Below are positions 21,412 through 32,800 of a DNA stretch of 64,000 nucleotides, in pieces; position 1 is the first letter of the stretch, and every line of letters starts with the position of its first letter. The notes beneath the pieces were generated by a model. The model was not told the DNA's origin. It did no database searches and was given only the letters and a program-made list of their open reading frames with translations. Origin of the DNA: Blumeriella jaapii (taxonomy: Eukaryota > Ascomycota > Leotiomycetes > Helotiales > Drepanopezizaceae); NCBI GenBank assembly GCA_009599575.1, contig VWND01000001.1, positions 1,426,001-1,490,000 on the forward strand. The letters run 5' to 3'. The position numbers and the translations under genes were made by a program.

Positions 21412-23346
21412 ATGTCGACTCTTGCGGACGAACTGTTGCAGGATTTTGAAGACTCTGGATCCGAGGGCGAGGGACAGAACGAAGGTCTCTTTCCCGATAA
21501 TGGCGATTCAAAGGATGGGCTGAACGGCCATGCGATACATGCAGGCGCAAATGGCAGTATGGAATTGGATGGCGACGAGGAGGAAGTAGATGAGGATGAG
21601 GAAATGGGCGGCGTCACCGATAGCGGCATCGATGTCGAAGATGAGGAAGAGACGAAGGCAAAGGTCGAGAAGATGGAGCTGGGGGGCGTCGACGATGTGC
21701 GCAGTGTCGCGCGACTGATGAAGACTTTAGAGCCAGTGCTAGAGGTCAGTACTTTTCTCATCCCCCTTTCTACTTACACAAGAGAAACGAGGTTTACATC
21801 TATGCTTCTGTGCAATAGCCCTGACGTGCCCTCGGTTCTACAGAAAATCGCATATTTTCAATCGTTGCCTCCCGAAAAACAGACGACTTTTGTAGGCTCC
21901 ATCGAGGACAATCCCGAATACCATCTCCTGACACAGTCAAACACCTTATCCACGTCTATCGATACGGAGATTATGATTGTTCATAAGTTCATACGTGATC
22001 ACTACTCGATTCGCTTTCCGGAGCTGGAGACCCTGGTCACGAATCCATTGGACTATGCCAAAGTCGTGGCCATTATAGGCAATGGACCTATGGATGGGGA
22101 TAGCATCAAGTCTCTCCAAACCAGCAAGACGAACAGGCTGGGCGTCACCTTAAGATCGGTCCTAGACGGTCCTTCGGTCATGATCGTTACAGTAGAAGCA
22201 ACCACAACCAAAGGCCGAGAGATGACCCAGGTCGAGCTCGATCGAGTTAACGCAGCCTGCGATATGAGTTTCGCCCTGGACAAAGCTAAACGTACACTAA
22301 CAGACTACGTCCAATCCCGCATGAATCTCTTCGCCCCGAACCTCACAGCCCTTATCGGCTCGCTGACAGCAGCTCAACTTATCAACTTTGCTGGCGGACT
22401 CACAGGCCTCGCGAAAACGCCCGCCTGTAATCTCGCTCCTCTGGGCTCCAAGAAACAGTCCGGGACTGGATTTGCTACCAATGTTGGAGTCCGTCAACAA
22501 GGCTACCTCTATCACTCACCCATTATAAAGGGCATCCCCAATGACCTTAAGCGCCAAGCAATGCGTATCGTTTCCGCGAAAGTAGTCCTAGCAGCACGAG
22601 TTGATCGAGTCCACAAGTCACGCGACGGAAGCACCGGTGAGGAGCTCAAGGCAGCCTGCTTAGAGCGTCTAGAGAAGCTCACGGAGCCACCCCCAAACAA
22701 AGGCCAAAAAGCCTTGCCAGCCCCTGACGACAAGCCATCTCGGAAGCGAGGTGGACGTCGAGCCCGAAAGGCGAAAGAGGCCACCGCCATGACGGACTTG
22801 CGGAAAGCGCAAAACCGAATGATCTTTGGCAAGGAGGAGAAGGAAGTTGGATATGGTACGGGTGAGGGTACCAAGGGCATGGGCATGATCGGACAGTCGA
22901 ACGACGGCCGCATCCGTAATTTGCAAGTCGACAAACGTACAGCTGCCAAGCTGTCCGCGAAGAACAAAGGCTGGGGGGTTGCAACGCCCGTTGGTGGGTC
23001 TGCATCTTCTCTTCGGGGTTTCGGACAAGGCGCCAGCTCGAATATTGATCTGCGCGGGAAGGGTCTCCGAGCTTCGGGCGTCGGCTCGACGGTAGGCGCT
23101 GGATCTGGGACCGCTTCATCACTGGCCTTCACGCCCGTGCAAGGCCTGGAGTTAGTCGATCCGAAGATGCAAGCGGAGATGAGCCGGAAGCGAAAGGCGG
23201 AGGAAGACAGATGGTTCAAAGGCGGAACCTTCACGCAGGTCGGTGGGAGCGGGAACATGGGACCTCCGCCTCTGCCTCCGAACAAAAAAGTCGATACCGG
23301 GGCTACGAAGGGGAACATGGCACCGCCGCCGGCTCCCAAGACGTGA
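21412..23346 (+). CDS. prp31: Prp31, U4/U6 snRNP-specific splicing factor
   Basis: Two exons, 21412-21744 and 21844-23346, giving 611 residues. The start is the ATG of MSTLADELLQDFEDSGSEGE, not the upstream in-frame codons. An acidic N-terminus leads to the NOSIC/Nop core (EDNPEYHLLTQSNTL, FPELETLVTNPLDYAKVVAI, MNLFAPNLTALIGSLTAAQL, GGLTGLAKTPACNLAPLGSK), then the Prp31 C-terminal region (KPSRKRGGRRARKAKEATAM, GYGTGEGTKGMGMIG). Prp31 binds the U4 snRNA/15.5K complex and is needed for tri-snRNP formation. The 99-nt intron (GTCAGT, branch CTGAC, CTACAG) is a multiple of three and has no in-frame stop, so a retained form would add 33 residues after residue 111. That splice choice restores a typical VLE-KIAYFQSLP junction. 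Confidence 0.95.
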   Translation: MSTLADELLQDFEDSGSEGEGQNEGLFPDNGDSKDGLNGHAIHAGANGSMELDGDEEEVDEDEEMGGVTDSGIDVEDEEETKAKVEKMELGGVDDVRSVARLMKTLEPVLEVSTFLIPLSTYTRETRFTSMLLCNSPDVPSVLQKIAYFQSLPPEKQTTFVGSIEDNPEYHLLTQSNTLSTSIDTEIMIVHKFIRDHYSIRFPELETLVTNPLDYAKVVAIIGNGPMDGDSIKSLQTSKTNRLGVTLRSVLDGPSVMIVTVEATTTKGREMTQVELDRVNAACDMSFALDKAKRTLTDYVQSRMNLFAPNLTALIGSLTAAQLINFAGGLTGLAKTPACNLAPLGSKKQSGTGFATNVGVRQQGYLYHSPIIKGIPNDLKRQAMRIVSAKVVLAARVDRVHKSRDGSTGEELKAACLERLEKLTEPPPNKGQKALPAPDDKPSRKRGGRRARKAKEATAMTDLRKAQNRMIFGKEEKEVGYGTGEGTKGMGMIGQSNDGRIRNLQVDKRTAAKLSAKNKGWGVATPVGGSASSLRGFGQGASSNIDLRGKGLRASGVGSTVGAGSGTASSLAFTPVQGLELVDPKMQAEMSRKRKAEEDRWFKGGTFTQVGGSGNMGPPPLPPNKKVDTGATKGNMAPPPAPKT

Positions 23347-26300
23347 CCTTGGGAGGGGGGGTCGGTGCTGTTTTTGTTGAGGCGTTCAGGGCATATGGAG
23401 GCGTTTACTGACGCGCGGGTATGGATGGACGGGCGGCTACTGAGTACCAGCACAGCTTTGTTGTAACTTGTATGAATACCAGACCTACGCAGGTAGATAA
23501 CTCAAGCATGGGTTGCGCTCGCCGAGCAACCTATTTTTTTTTTCTTTGCCCTCTTGTAGAGTAACAGACGCCAGATGCTATTTTACTCGATCAGAGCCTA
23601 TCTTAAGCTTCAACTCTCCGACGAACGCCGATCGATTTTCAGCGCTATGAGTAATTCATCCACGGGGGGCTTCTTGCTGTTATACCAAGGTTAAGTACGC
23701 CGATGCAAAATCAGACTGCTCTCGCGGTAAACAACACCGCTATCCCATATTCTTCCTTGCTCAAGGCCGCGGAACCACTGTCGACTCTACACACAACGCA
23801 CTTCGATCATTCCAACCGCTGCTGAGAGAGGTTTTGCAACAGGTCTCTTGTCTTGCGCACATTCCACTCCATCCGATATACTTCTAAACCGCTCTTCACA
23901 GTCACCAGCTTTCGCTTCTCGGCTTCTTACACTCGGGAAGCCAACTCTGCTTTCCCGGTTGTGAAATATTACATGCACGTTTCACATCTTCATCGTGTTT
24001 GTTGAATTACCTTGAGCGCCGTCTGTTATTGCTTTCCTGGTCACACGCGCAGGCTTTTTTCCCTCCCGCCCTCGAGCCGACTGTCTCTTTCCCTCTCTTT
24101 GTTATGTCCTTTGCACCTCGCTGCGACGCTTCTGGTCTGTTCTGGGGGGATTGTCGTACGCGGCTGTGTGGCAATGCCTTTCTCTGATTTCCACGCAGCT
24201 TAGATCGGGTTTTCTTTTATGCATGTGATGGATGGAGAGGGAGCGAGGCCCCCCCCTCCCCCCTCTCCCCCCCGTGGGTGAAAGAAGGACATGTACAATG
24301 GACTTCTCCTGTTGCTTCCTTTTTCAAGGGCTTTTGGGAGGGGTTCTTTGCGTGTGTTTGGAATTCCTCCTCGCTCGGCTCGTCTTCGATGCGATCACTA
24401 GGGGGGCTAATCAAGGTTGCTTGGTTTTCACAACTCTTTGAAAATTCCACAGGCTGACTGACTGTTGTTGCCATTGTCGTTATCTTGTTAGTCCGGGGGG
24501 GGGGGGGGGGGGGGGAGGTTTCTTTCTTTATCCTTCCTCCTTTCCTTGAGTTTGCTTCGCCGGAGAAGAGAGATGCTGTAGCTGATTGCTTGGTTGCTTC
24601 TTCCTCACGGATATCGTTTGACATAGCAAGGGAAAGTGATGCCAAGTTCGTAATCTCTATTGTAAGGTAGCAGAGTTACTTGCTTTCTTGCTTCCTTGCT
24701 TGTAAGTGTGGCTATGTTTATATATATGTTGCAGGACGAAATCACGCACAGCACACAAAAAGCTCCTGCAGCGGAGTACTACACATCGCTCGTAAGATAT
24801 CACACAATATACGGGATGTATCTGCTTTCCTCCTCGTCTTCCTCTTCTGTATCCAACACAAGTTCGTCCGTCCTCCTAGCGACAGCATTGCCAAGTGTCT
24901 TGGGATATCTACTTACTTACCTCCTCACATGCTTGTCGCAAGCGTCGAGGAATGAACCCGACTGATGCATACACGCCCACTCGCTGTCTATCGTACGGTT
25001 CCCACGTTCAGACTCACGCCCAGATAATACGTGTCGTTATTACATGTGGAGAGTGGCCAACGGCTAAAACCCACCGTTGGGATGGTTACGGCCTAAATTC
25101 CGAATCTGCTCTGCGCTGCATCCCGTGGCAGATCCGCTACTTCCCTTACCATAGCGAGAGATTGTTCATTTCGCCTGAAATAGACTGGAATGAAAGCAGC
25201 CAGTGCTACTGTAAGTCGTCGGATCAATCCTCCTCCTCCTACCGATTTTTCACGTCACCTGCCTACCTACCTTACTTGACCCGAAGGAAAGGAACGACGA
25301 TCTCAGCCGCTACAGACGAGAGCAGCACGTACCAGTCATCGATACAAACCGACCGGAATGAAAGGGGCTGTGTTACAGTACATCGCAGTTGCAAAACGGT
25401 CCTCGTCACTCAACGATGCGGCAGACGTACAGTACCTAGGTAGGTACAGTAGAGAGAACGCTCGGCTACGAACGCTGCACGTGAGAAGTTCCTGCAATTA
25501 CCTCCCCACTACCTACGTACAGTACAGTACATCCCCATTCCCCAACCCAACACAACACAACAAGCGACCAAAAGGCCAACATCAAAAGCAAGAGGCCTAC
25601 ACACCCAAAGCGCAGACGACGTACCGCCGCGCTTTTCTCGCCGTGCTACTATTCGCGTTGTGTTCCTCCTACTCGCGCATGTCCAATCAATCGTCAAGAG
25701 ACAACTTCGTGACGGATATCTCGTCCGTTGAAAGAAGAAAGGATAAGCCCGCTTCCTGCGTTTCGGATTTCCTTGCGCCGTGTCTTTTTTCGAGTCGTTT
25801 TTTCGGATGGATGTGGGTTGGTCAAGTCCGCGCTTTTATGTAGGTAGTAGGTAGGTAGGTAGGTAAGTCGCAGATAGACGAGAGTGCCACCCATGTAAAC
25901 GCCTACTTAGGTACTTACCTAAGGAGGTGTGTACTTACCTTTTACTGTACTCGCTTACTGACTGACGTACCGTACCGACTCTCCATGAGCAAGCAGCTCG
26001 GGACCAGGGAGATAAATCCGCTTCTTACAGTACAGTACCGTATGTATGTAATTGCATGTTTTCGTTTTTGCGTAATGGGATTGGGATCCGACACAGACTG
26101 ACGATATACATTTGTCTGTCGGTGATGTACAATACATACAAAACAGCCAGCCAGCCAGCCAGCCAGCCAGCTAGGTACCTACCTACCACCTTTACTTACC
26201 TACCTGAGGTATATCTGGCTATCTATTTTCCATACCCAGTTTTCACCCCAAAAAAACAACAAAAAAATGAAATTTGAAATTTGAAAATAGAAATTTCCTG

Positions 26301-29300
26301 TCTGGTTCTCACGAGCAGAGAGTAGAGCTCTCTCCTACTCCCCACAGCGAGCGTGATAACGATGGTACCAGGTAGGTATAAAGTACACATCTGTTAACTC
26401 GCGCTCTAATTAGCTGACTGACTGGCTCTTCGTGGGCTAGCAGCTCGGAGCCAGAAAGATAGGTAGGTAAGCTGGGTAATAGATAAGTGTTTGCACATTT
26501 ATATATATACATACATACATACCTACCTACCTACATCCATAGATAACCAGACTGATATGCAGACTCGGACTTACTGTACAACAATGTGTCTGTGGCGTGT
26601 AAAACGGCCCGCAACGACGACGAGTACGTACGGTATGTTCCACGCCCAACGCCGACCCATTCTTCCTTTCCGCAGGCCCCATCTGACAGAGCAGAGCTCT
26701 TGCTTGTTTCCCACGCCGAGCGGTGACACGTGCCGAGGCGAGGCGCACACAACAAACAGGAGGTACTGTACAGTACAGTACAACGGCGATCAGTTCCACG
26801 CCCTTGAGACGGCCAGGCAGAACGAAGGCCGGAGTCACGACAGCTAGCTCTTCCTCGCCTCGCCATCCACCCCACTGCCATGACTGACCGCCAGCCCGGC
26901 GCCCTCTCGCGGATTTCCCCATCCAGGAAGTCGCTTCAGACTCGCGGCCGGCGTCCTACGGTGACACGCTCAGCGGCCGGCCTGCCGTGCGATCACCACG
27001 TCTTCGGATGCACAGACGCAAGGCGTGGCATCGGCGCGGGGAGACTCGCGCAGAGAGCTTCTTCGGCACGCTCCACCCTCGTCGTCGGGATCCGTCTCGC
27101 CCCAGGATCGCTCGCTTGCTCGCTCGCTCGCTCTTCGAGAGAGGCCTGTCGCGCAGGGCCCGACCGGTCGCTCCCACGGCGCCGTGCTCCGGATCCTGCG
27201 TGGCGGCCGATGGACCACGGACGGCTGTCGCATCGCACCCGACGTGGCCAGGAGCGTCTGCGAGCATTCGCCGCGCAGCCAGCCAGCGAGTGTATGGACC
27301 GGCGGCCACGCAGGACCCCTCCGTGGGCAGGATGTGTGAGTTTCGCGGGGCCCCCGGCACGGTAGGGTGAGTTAGGTCGCGATGCAGAAAGTAAGCTGGC
27401 CTCGTTTACACGCTGTGGGTGGCACCGCGGGGGATTTGCCGCAGAACGATCACTGAGTACATGGGATGTTTGTACACTGTACATACCGTGCTGTGGGAGG
27501 CCTCGGGTGAGATCGGCTATCGTTCGAAGGGAACGCGTCCCCCGTGAGACTTTCCCCAGGCCCGGCAGGCATGAAACAGCACGCAGCCGGCCAAGGCGTA
27601 CAAGAGGCGGGCAGACAACATGGAGAAGTCAAAATTGACCATCGTGATCACAAGTTGCATGAAATCTCGACACCTGGATCGACGACTTCGGGTCCGCATT
27701 GGGCCGCCACCCCAGCCGGATTCTCTTGAATGGACTGCCGTGCAGTATTGGACCAGGGGAGGGCGGGCAGGTCGGGGTCTTCTGGCTTGCTTCCGCCGCA
27801 GCATTGGATGAAGATGCTCCGCCCGGGGATCCGATCCGGTTGGGTTTGGGCTTCCTTCGGTTTCACAAATTTATGTCCTGGTGAAGCCTTTTTGGGGGGG
27901 GGGGGGGGTGTATGTGTGTGTGTGTATGTGTGTGGGTGGGTGTGTGTGTGTGTCTGTGTGTCTGTGTGTCTGTCTGTATGTGTGTGTGAGGAGTCGTGTG
28001 CAACCATCACGAGCTTCCTCCTTCTCGTATTCGACATGTTGGTTATCGCGACTCCACCAGAACGATATGGCTTCTCCTGCACAGGACAGGACAGGACAGG
28101 ACAGGGACAGCCGACGCCTAGGGGTACGCACCGTACTATCCAGTCAGAACCGATGGAAAACCCGCCGTTTCGCGTGTGAGGAATCACTACAAATAAGAAG
28201 CCTCGAGGCGAACCTGCAAGCAGGGAGAGAAAAAAAAACACAAAAAGCAATAAAACCAAAACCAAAACCAAAACCAAAACCAAGACCACAACCAAAACCA
28301 AAACAAAACAAAAAATCCAAACAAAAAATCCAGAAAAAAAAAATTCAGACAACATCGCTCACGACCACAACCCTCCCCTACGCACGCGAAAACCCTGTGG
28401 TGCAGGCCGAGGTTTAACTCACATAAGCTGCCAAGCTTTCCTAGCACGCGGGATCCTTATCCTTGGGTTCGAGAGCCGTATCCATCCCAATGGAGAAGGC
28501 TCTGCATGCGGCAGCAGCAGCGACCCCCGGCCGAATGGGCAATTGGCAGCGGGAAATGGGAAATCGGCCATGGACCATGGACAATGGAAAATCGAAATTC
28601 TTCAATCGGCGCGCTGCACGAGAGCGCGATGCGAGAAAACGCGCGTCTGGCACCCCCCCCCACACACATCTCGGGATGCACCCGAGGTATCCTTATTTCG
28701 CTCGTCCCAAGTCCTTCAAGCACCCCCCCCCCGCCCGACCTGCGTTTCTCGGCTCCTTGACGAGGAGGAAGAAGGAGAAGGAGAAGGAGAAGGAGGGGGA
28801 GAAGGAGGAGAAGAGTTCGAACAAGGACGTCCCGGGTCGGGGATCCCAGGCGGGAACGAGGCCGGGGAGACTGTGGCGAGGAACATGCGATGTCAACAAT
28901 GGGGTGTCAACAATGGGGCGCCTGATGGTCGGGTAAGGAGGTACTGTACTGATTGTATTGTGGTGGTGGGCGAGCAGGCGAGCAGGCGAGCAAGAGACGG
29001 GCCAATGAAGGAGCTTTCACTGCCCCCTACACAGGACAGTAATGTGTACAGGACAGTAATGTGTACTGTACAAGACAGTATGTAATGTGTCTAGTATCGT
29101 GATTTGAACGGCAAATAAAAAATTACACAGTAGTCAGTCCGATTTCTGTTAACCTCTTTCTCCCCTTACGCTATCACACACACACACACACACACACATA
29201 CATTCTAATACTAACAATTTTCATTTTTTTTAAAGTGCATTTTCAAATAACCAGCTGAACCCCCCACCCCTCAAACAGCGGGTTTGCAAGGCGCAAGATC

Positions 29301-29510
29301 CGCACGGAAGAACGCACACCCTCCCTCGACTCATCCATATCCCCATGGATCGCTTCGATGGTTCCGGAATCTCGCTTGCGACGAGCGTCGGTTACGGGAT
29401 CCGCGCCTCTCTCTGCTACAGTTCCTACTGTACCTGGGTAGGTACCTAAGGGACCTGGGTACCTACCCACAGTGGGTCGGTCGGTGGGGAGTCTCACACG
29501 TCCTGTGCTG

Positions 29511-29790
29511 TATTGTTTGTTTGTTTGTTTGTACTTACTTACTTACTGCTGAATGTATGTACTGTACTGTACAGTACTGTATTTACTTACTTACTTACTG
29601 CTGTATGTACTGTACAGTACTGTATGTATGTATGTATGTATGTACTGTATCTACTTACTTACTTACTGTATGTACTGTATAGTACAGTCGGTGCAGTATT
29701 GTACAGTATATGTCTACTTAGGCATCTACTGTATGTACTGTATGTACAGTACAGTACAGTACAGTACTGTACTGTACTGTATGTCCCTGC
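29511..29790. repeat. Mixed TTGT / TACT / GTAT / CTGTA array
   Basis: About 280 bp made almost entirely of tetra- and pentanucleotide units (TTGTTTGT, TACTTACT, GTATGTAT, ACTGTACTGTAC, TACAGTACAG). The CTGTA and TACAG halves are complementary, so the array can fold back on itself. Confidence 0.85.
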
Positions 29791-29853
29791 CTACCGGATA
29801 TAGGGTATTCCCACGCCTCCTCCCGCACCGTAATATCAGTGGCGTAGCCTATC

Positions 29854-29895
29854 ACTTCCTCACTTCCTCACTTCCTCACTTCCTCACTTCCTCAC
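29854..29895. repeat. CTTCCTCA octamer tandem repeat
   Basis: Five consecutive copies of the 8-bp unit CTTCCTCA, nearly perfect. Confidence 0.9.
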
Positions 29896-32800
29896 CCACA
29901 TACATACCTGCACCGTACCGTACAGTACATACAAACACACCCGTGCCTACTACTGTACATACTTGCGCGTAGAGCAGCGCGGCTTCTGCTATGGAGTAGC
30001 TAGCGCGCGGCTTCGGGACGATTTCGGTTCGTACCTATCGGTTTGGGCTGGGCTGGGCTGGGTTGGTTTGGGCTAGTCTGGTCCCCCCTCGTGCCGTGTT
30101 GCCTGTCGCGGCGGCGGCGGCGGCGGCGGCGAGAGATGGGGAGAGATGGGGAGACTAGACATGTGCCCTGCTTTAGGAGACCTCGAGAACAGGACTGTGT
30201 GTACAGTACATCAGCCGGGATTGCGGTGGTGCTTGTTGGTTTCGCGAGCGAGCTCTCGCTGAGGAGCAGCACTGCGGCTTTGAAGATTCTCGCGCGCGCG
30301 AGAGGGAGGGGGTCGTCAGGCTGGAAAGAATGACAAGAATGACGAGGAGGAGAGGAGAGGAGGAGAGGAGAGGATAGATGGAATCGCACGGACGGGTGAA
30401 GACAGCCCAGCCCAGCCCAACCCAGCCCAGCCCAACCCAGCCCAGCACAGTACAGTATACTATAGTATAGTACAGTACGAGTGAAAGGAGCACATACTGT
30501 ATGTACATGAGGGTTGGTAGAGTGAGTGAGTGAGTATATGGATGCTGCACACGGGGTCATGCTGTAATCATATCACAATCACAATCACATACCCACCCAC
30601 ACACACGCACGCACATATCCATCACATCGACGTGTTCGCGGTGAAATGCGACATGATGTATACACAGCCAGCTACTGCGCCGCTTGCACGCCTCGAAGGA
30701 GGGAGGCAGCCGCGAGCGACGGAAGGCTTGTGTAGTTAGTGCGCGCGCCTGCTGACGCCGTTGGCACGTATGTAGTAGGTAGTGGGTAAGGTAGGTACAG
30801 TAATGTACAGTACAGTACAGTACAGTACCTACCTACCGTAGTTCGTTCGGCGTTCTGCTTGCTGCCCGTCCCTCCCCACCCCCCTCCTAACGCATCCCTT
30901 ATCACACACAAGCTCTCAAGGTCGAGAGCCTGTTTGAGACGTGGGCCTATCTCGTTCTGGCTCAGTTCAGCACTTACCTACTACTGTGCCTACCTCCATG
31001 CGGTACAGTACTGTACAGGACAGGACACGACCGTCCGGGGCATACCACCCACCCATCGCACGGTGATAGCGAACAGACTCTCCCGTCTTGATAGTGGCCC
31101 CCCCTATGCGGCCTAAGATATGGATGGCATGGCATGGCATGGCATGGCATGGCATGGGCGTGGCAGGGCAGGGCCGGGCAGGGCAGGGCAGTGACATGGG
31201 CCAGGCTCGAGAGGAGATCCGTGACATCGTGAAACACGTGTGAGCGAGCGATGCCATCGGCGATCGCGACGAGCAGGAAAAACGGAGGCGAGATTGGCAG
31301 ACGGCCCTCGCTGGGAGTAATGGCGGCCGTTTGGACACGGGCGACCAGCGGGATTCATGCCGCTTTGAAGGGCGGTGCGGTTGTGCTGGACTGTGTGTGG
31401 AATGGTGGGAAAAGGGAAAAGTTGGGAGTGCTGGCTGGCACTAGATACTGTACTGTACGGTACTACCTGCGCTTCCAAGGGTCGCGACGCGACGTTGGTG
31501 GAATAGGTACTTACGGTAAGCACGTGTACAGTACCTATTTCGATGTACAGTAGGTATGTACAGTATTGTACTGTACTGTACTATAGTACTGTACATACAG
31601 TACAGTACATACCTACTGTACTAGGTACCTTACACACACTACATAGATGATAGAGTAGCGCAGCAGAACCGGCTAAACCATGCCGATTGGAGCGCTTCGT
31701 GAGTCTCGTAGACACGTCCTGGACATACAGCACAGTACATACAGTACATACATCCACGGTAGAGGCCCAAAAACCGGACGATAGGCACATACAGCGAATC
31801 TCCGCATGCCGGCCGACAGAACGCCTCGTGTATGTGACAAGTGGTTTCATCGAGCGGAGGCAGCGTGGTGGCGGCGTCCATCGTCGCATGCATGTACAGT
31901 ACAGTACTGTACCTATGTTCCTCTATCATTCTGACAGACCCCGACCTCGTGTAACCACCCCTTCCACACACCCCCTCCCCAACCAGAAGAAACGAACAGA
32001 GAGAGAGAGAGAACAAGAACCAAACCACCCTCTCGTTCGTTCACTCGTCGGGAGCTAACTCCGCTGCGATGCAAGACTCATCCCTCTCAACCCCTTCCCG
32101 AGCGCGCACTACTCGATGATCGACAATGCCGTGACAGGCGAGGTCCTGTACCGCGCGAGGAGGGGTCCGGTATGGATGGATGGATGGATGGATGGGATTT
32201 CGACATTCGCAGAACAGGGAACGGACGGAGATCCGAACCTGCTCATTGCTCGCTCGGCCAACAGAAAGGCAGCCTGCGCGGAAAAGGAGGGGGAGGGGGG
32301 GGGGGGGGGGGGGGGGAGGGAGAGATTTTTTCCCTCTCGCCTCTTGCTGACCTCGAGGTTGGTATGTACTGTACTGTGCAGTACTTACTGTATGTCCAGT
32401 ACAGACAGCACTGTTCAGAATACTGTGCTGTGAGATGCGGACCGCAAACGAAGGGGACACACAGAGGGTCCTCGGCGTGGACCTATTGGGTCCTAGTGGC
32501 CTGCCGGCCAGACCCTTGGGCGTGATTCAAGTTGATTATCACACTTTACACCGAGTGCACTAAGGACTTCTACTAAAACACTCGAAGCCCCACGAGCACT
32601 TCTTACCAAGCACGCCGTGCTATGTATGGACGATGACCACCGACTAGTACGGTCCCGTAGTCTGCGATGTACAGGGTCCAAGGACATTGGATGACGTGGG
32701 TTGAGCCTTGAGACTCTTGGGAGGACAGTCCCGTGCTGTATGTATGTGTACTGTAGAGTAAGGGATTTCAGGACCCGCCGTTGCAGGGTCCGACTCGGGC

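Noticed and set aside
22512..23453. 313-residue minus-strand frame
   Set aside because: An antisense shadow of prp31, whose frame has clear conserved motifs.
26880..27484. Several overlapping frames on both strands in a GC-rich block
   Set aside because: All frames are Arg/Ala/Ser-rich, none has a domain, and mutual overlap points to base composition.
27648..28447. Hydrophobic Leu/Val/Phe repeats resembling a membrane protein
   Set aside because: Translation of the CCAAAA hexamer array and its neighbours.
29511..29790. Possible CRISPR-like array
   Set aside because: Units are 4-5 bp microsatellites without spacers, and the genome is eukaryotic.
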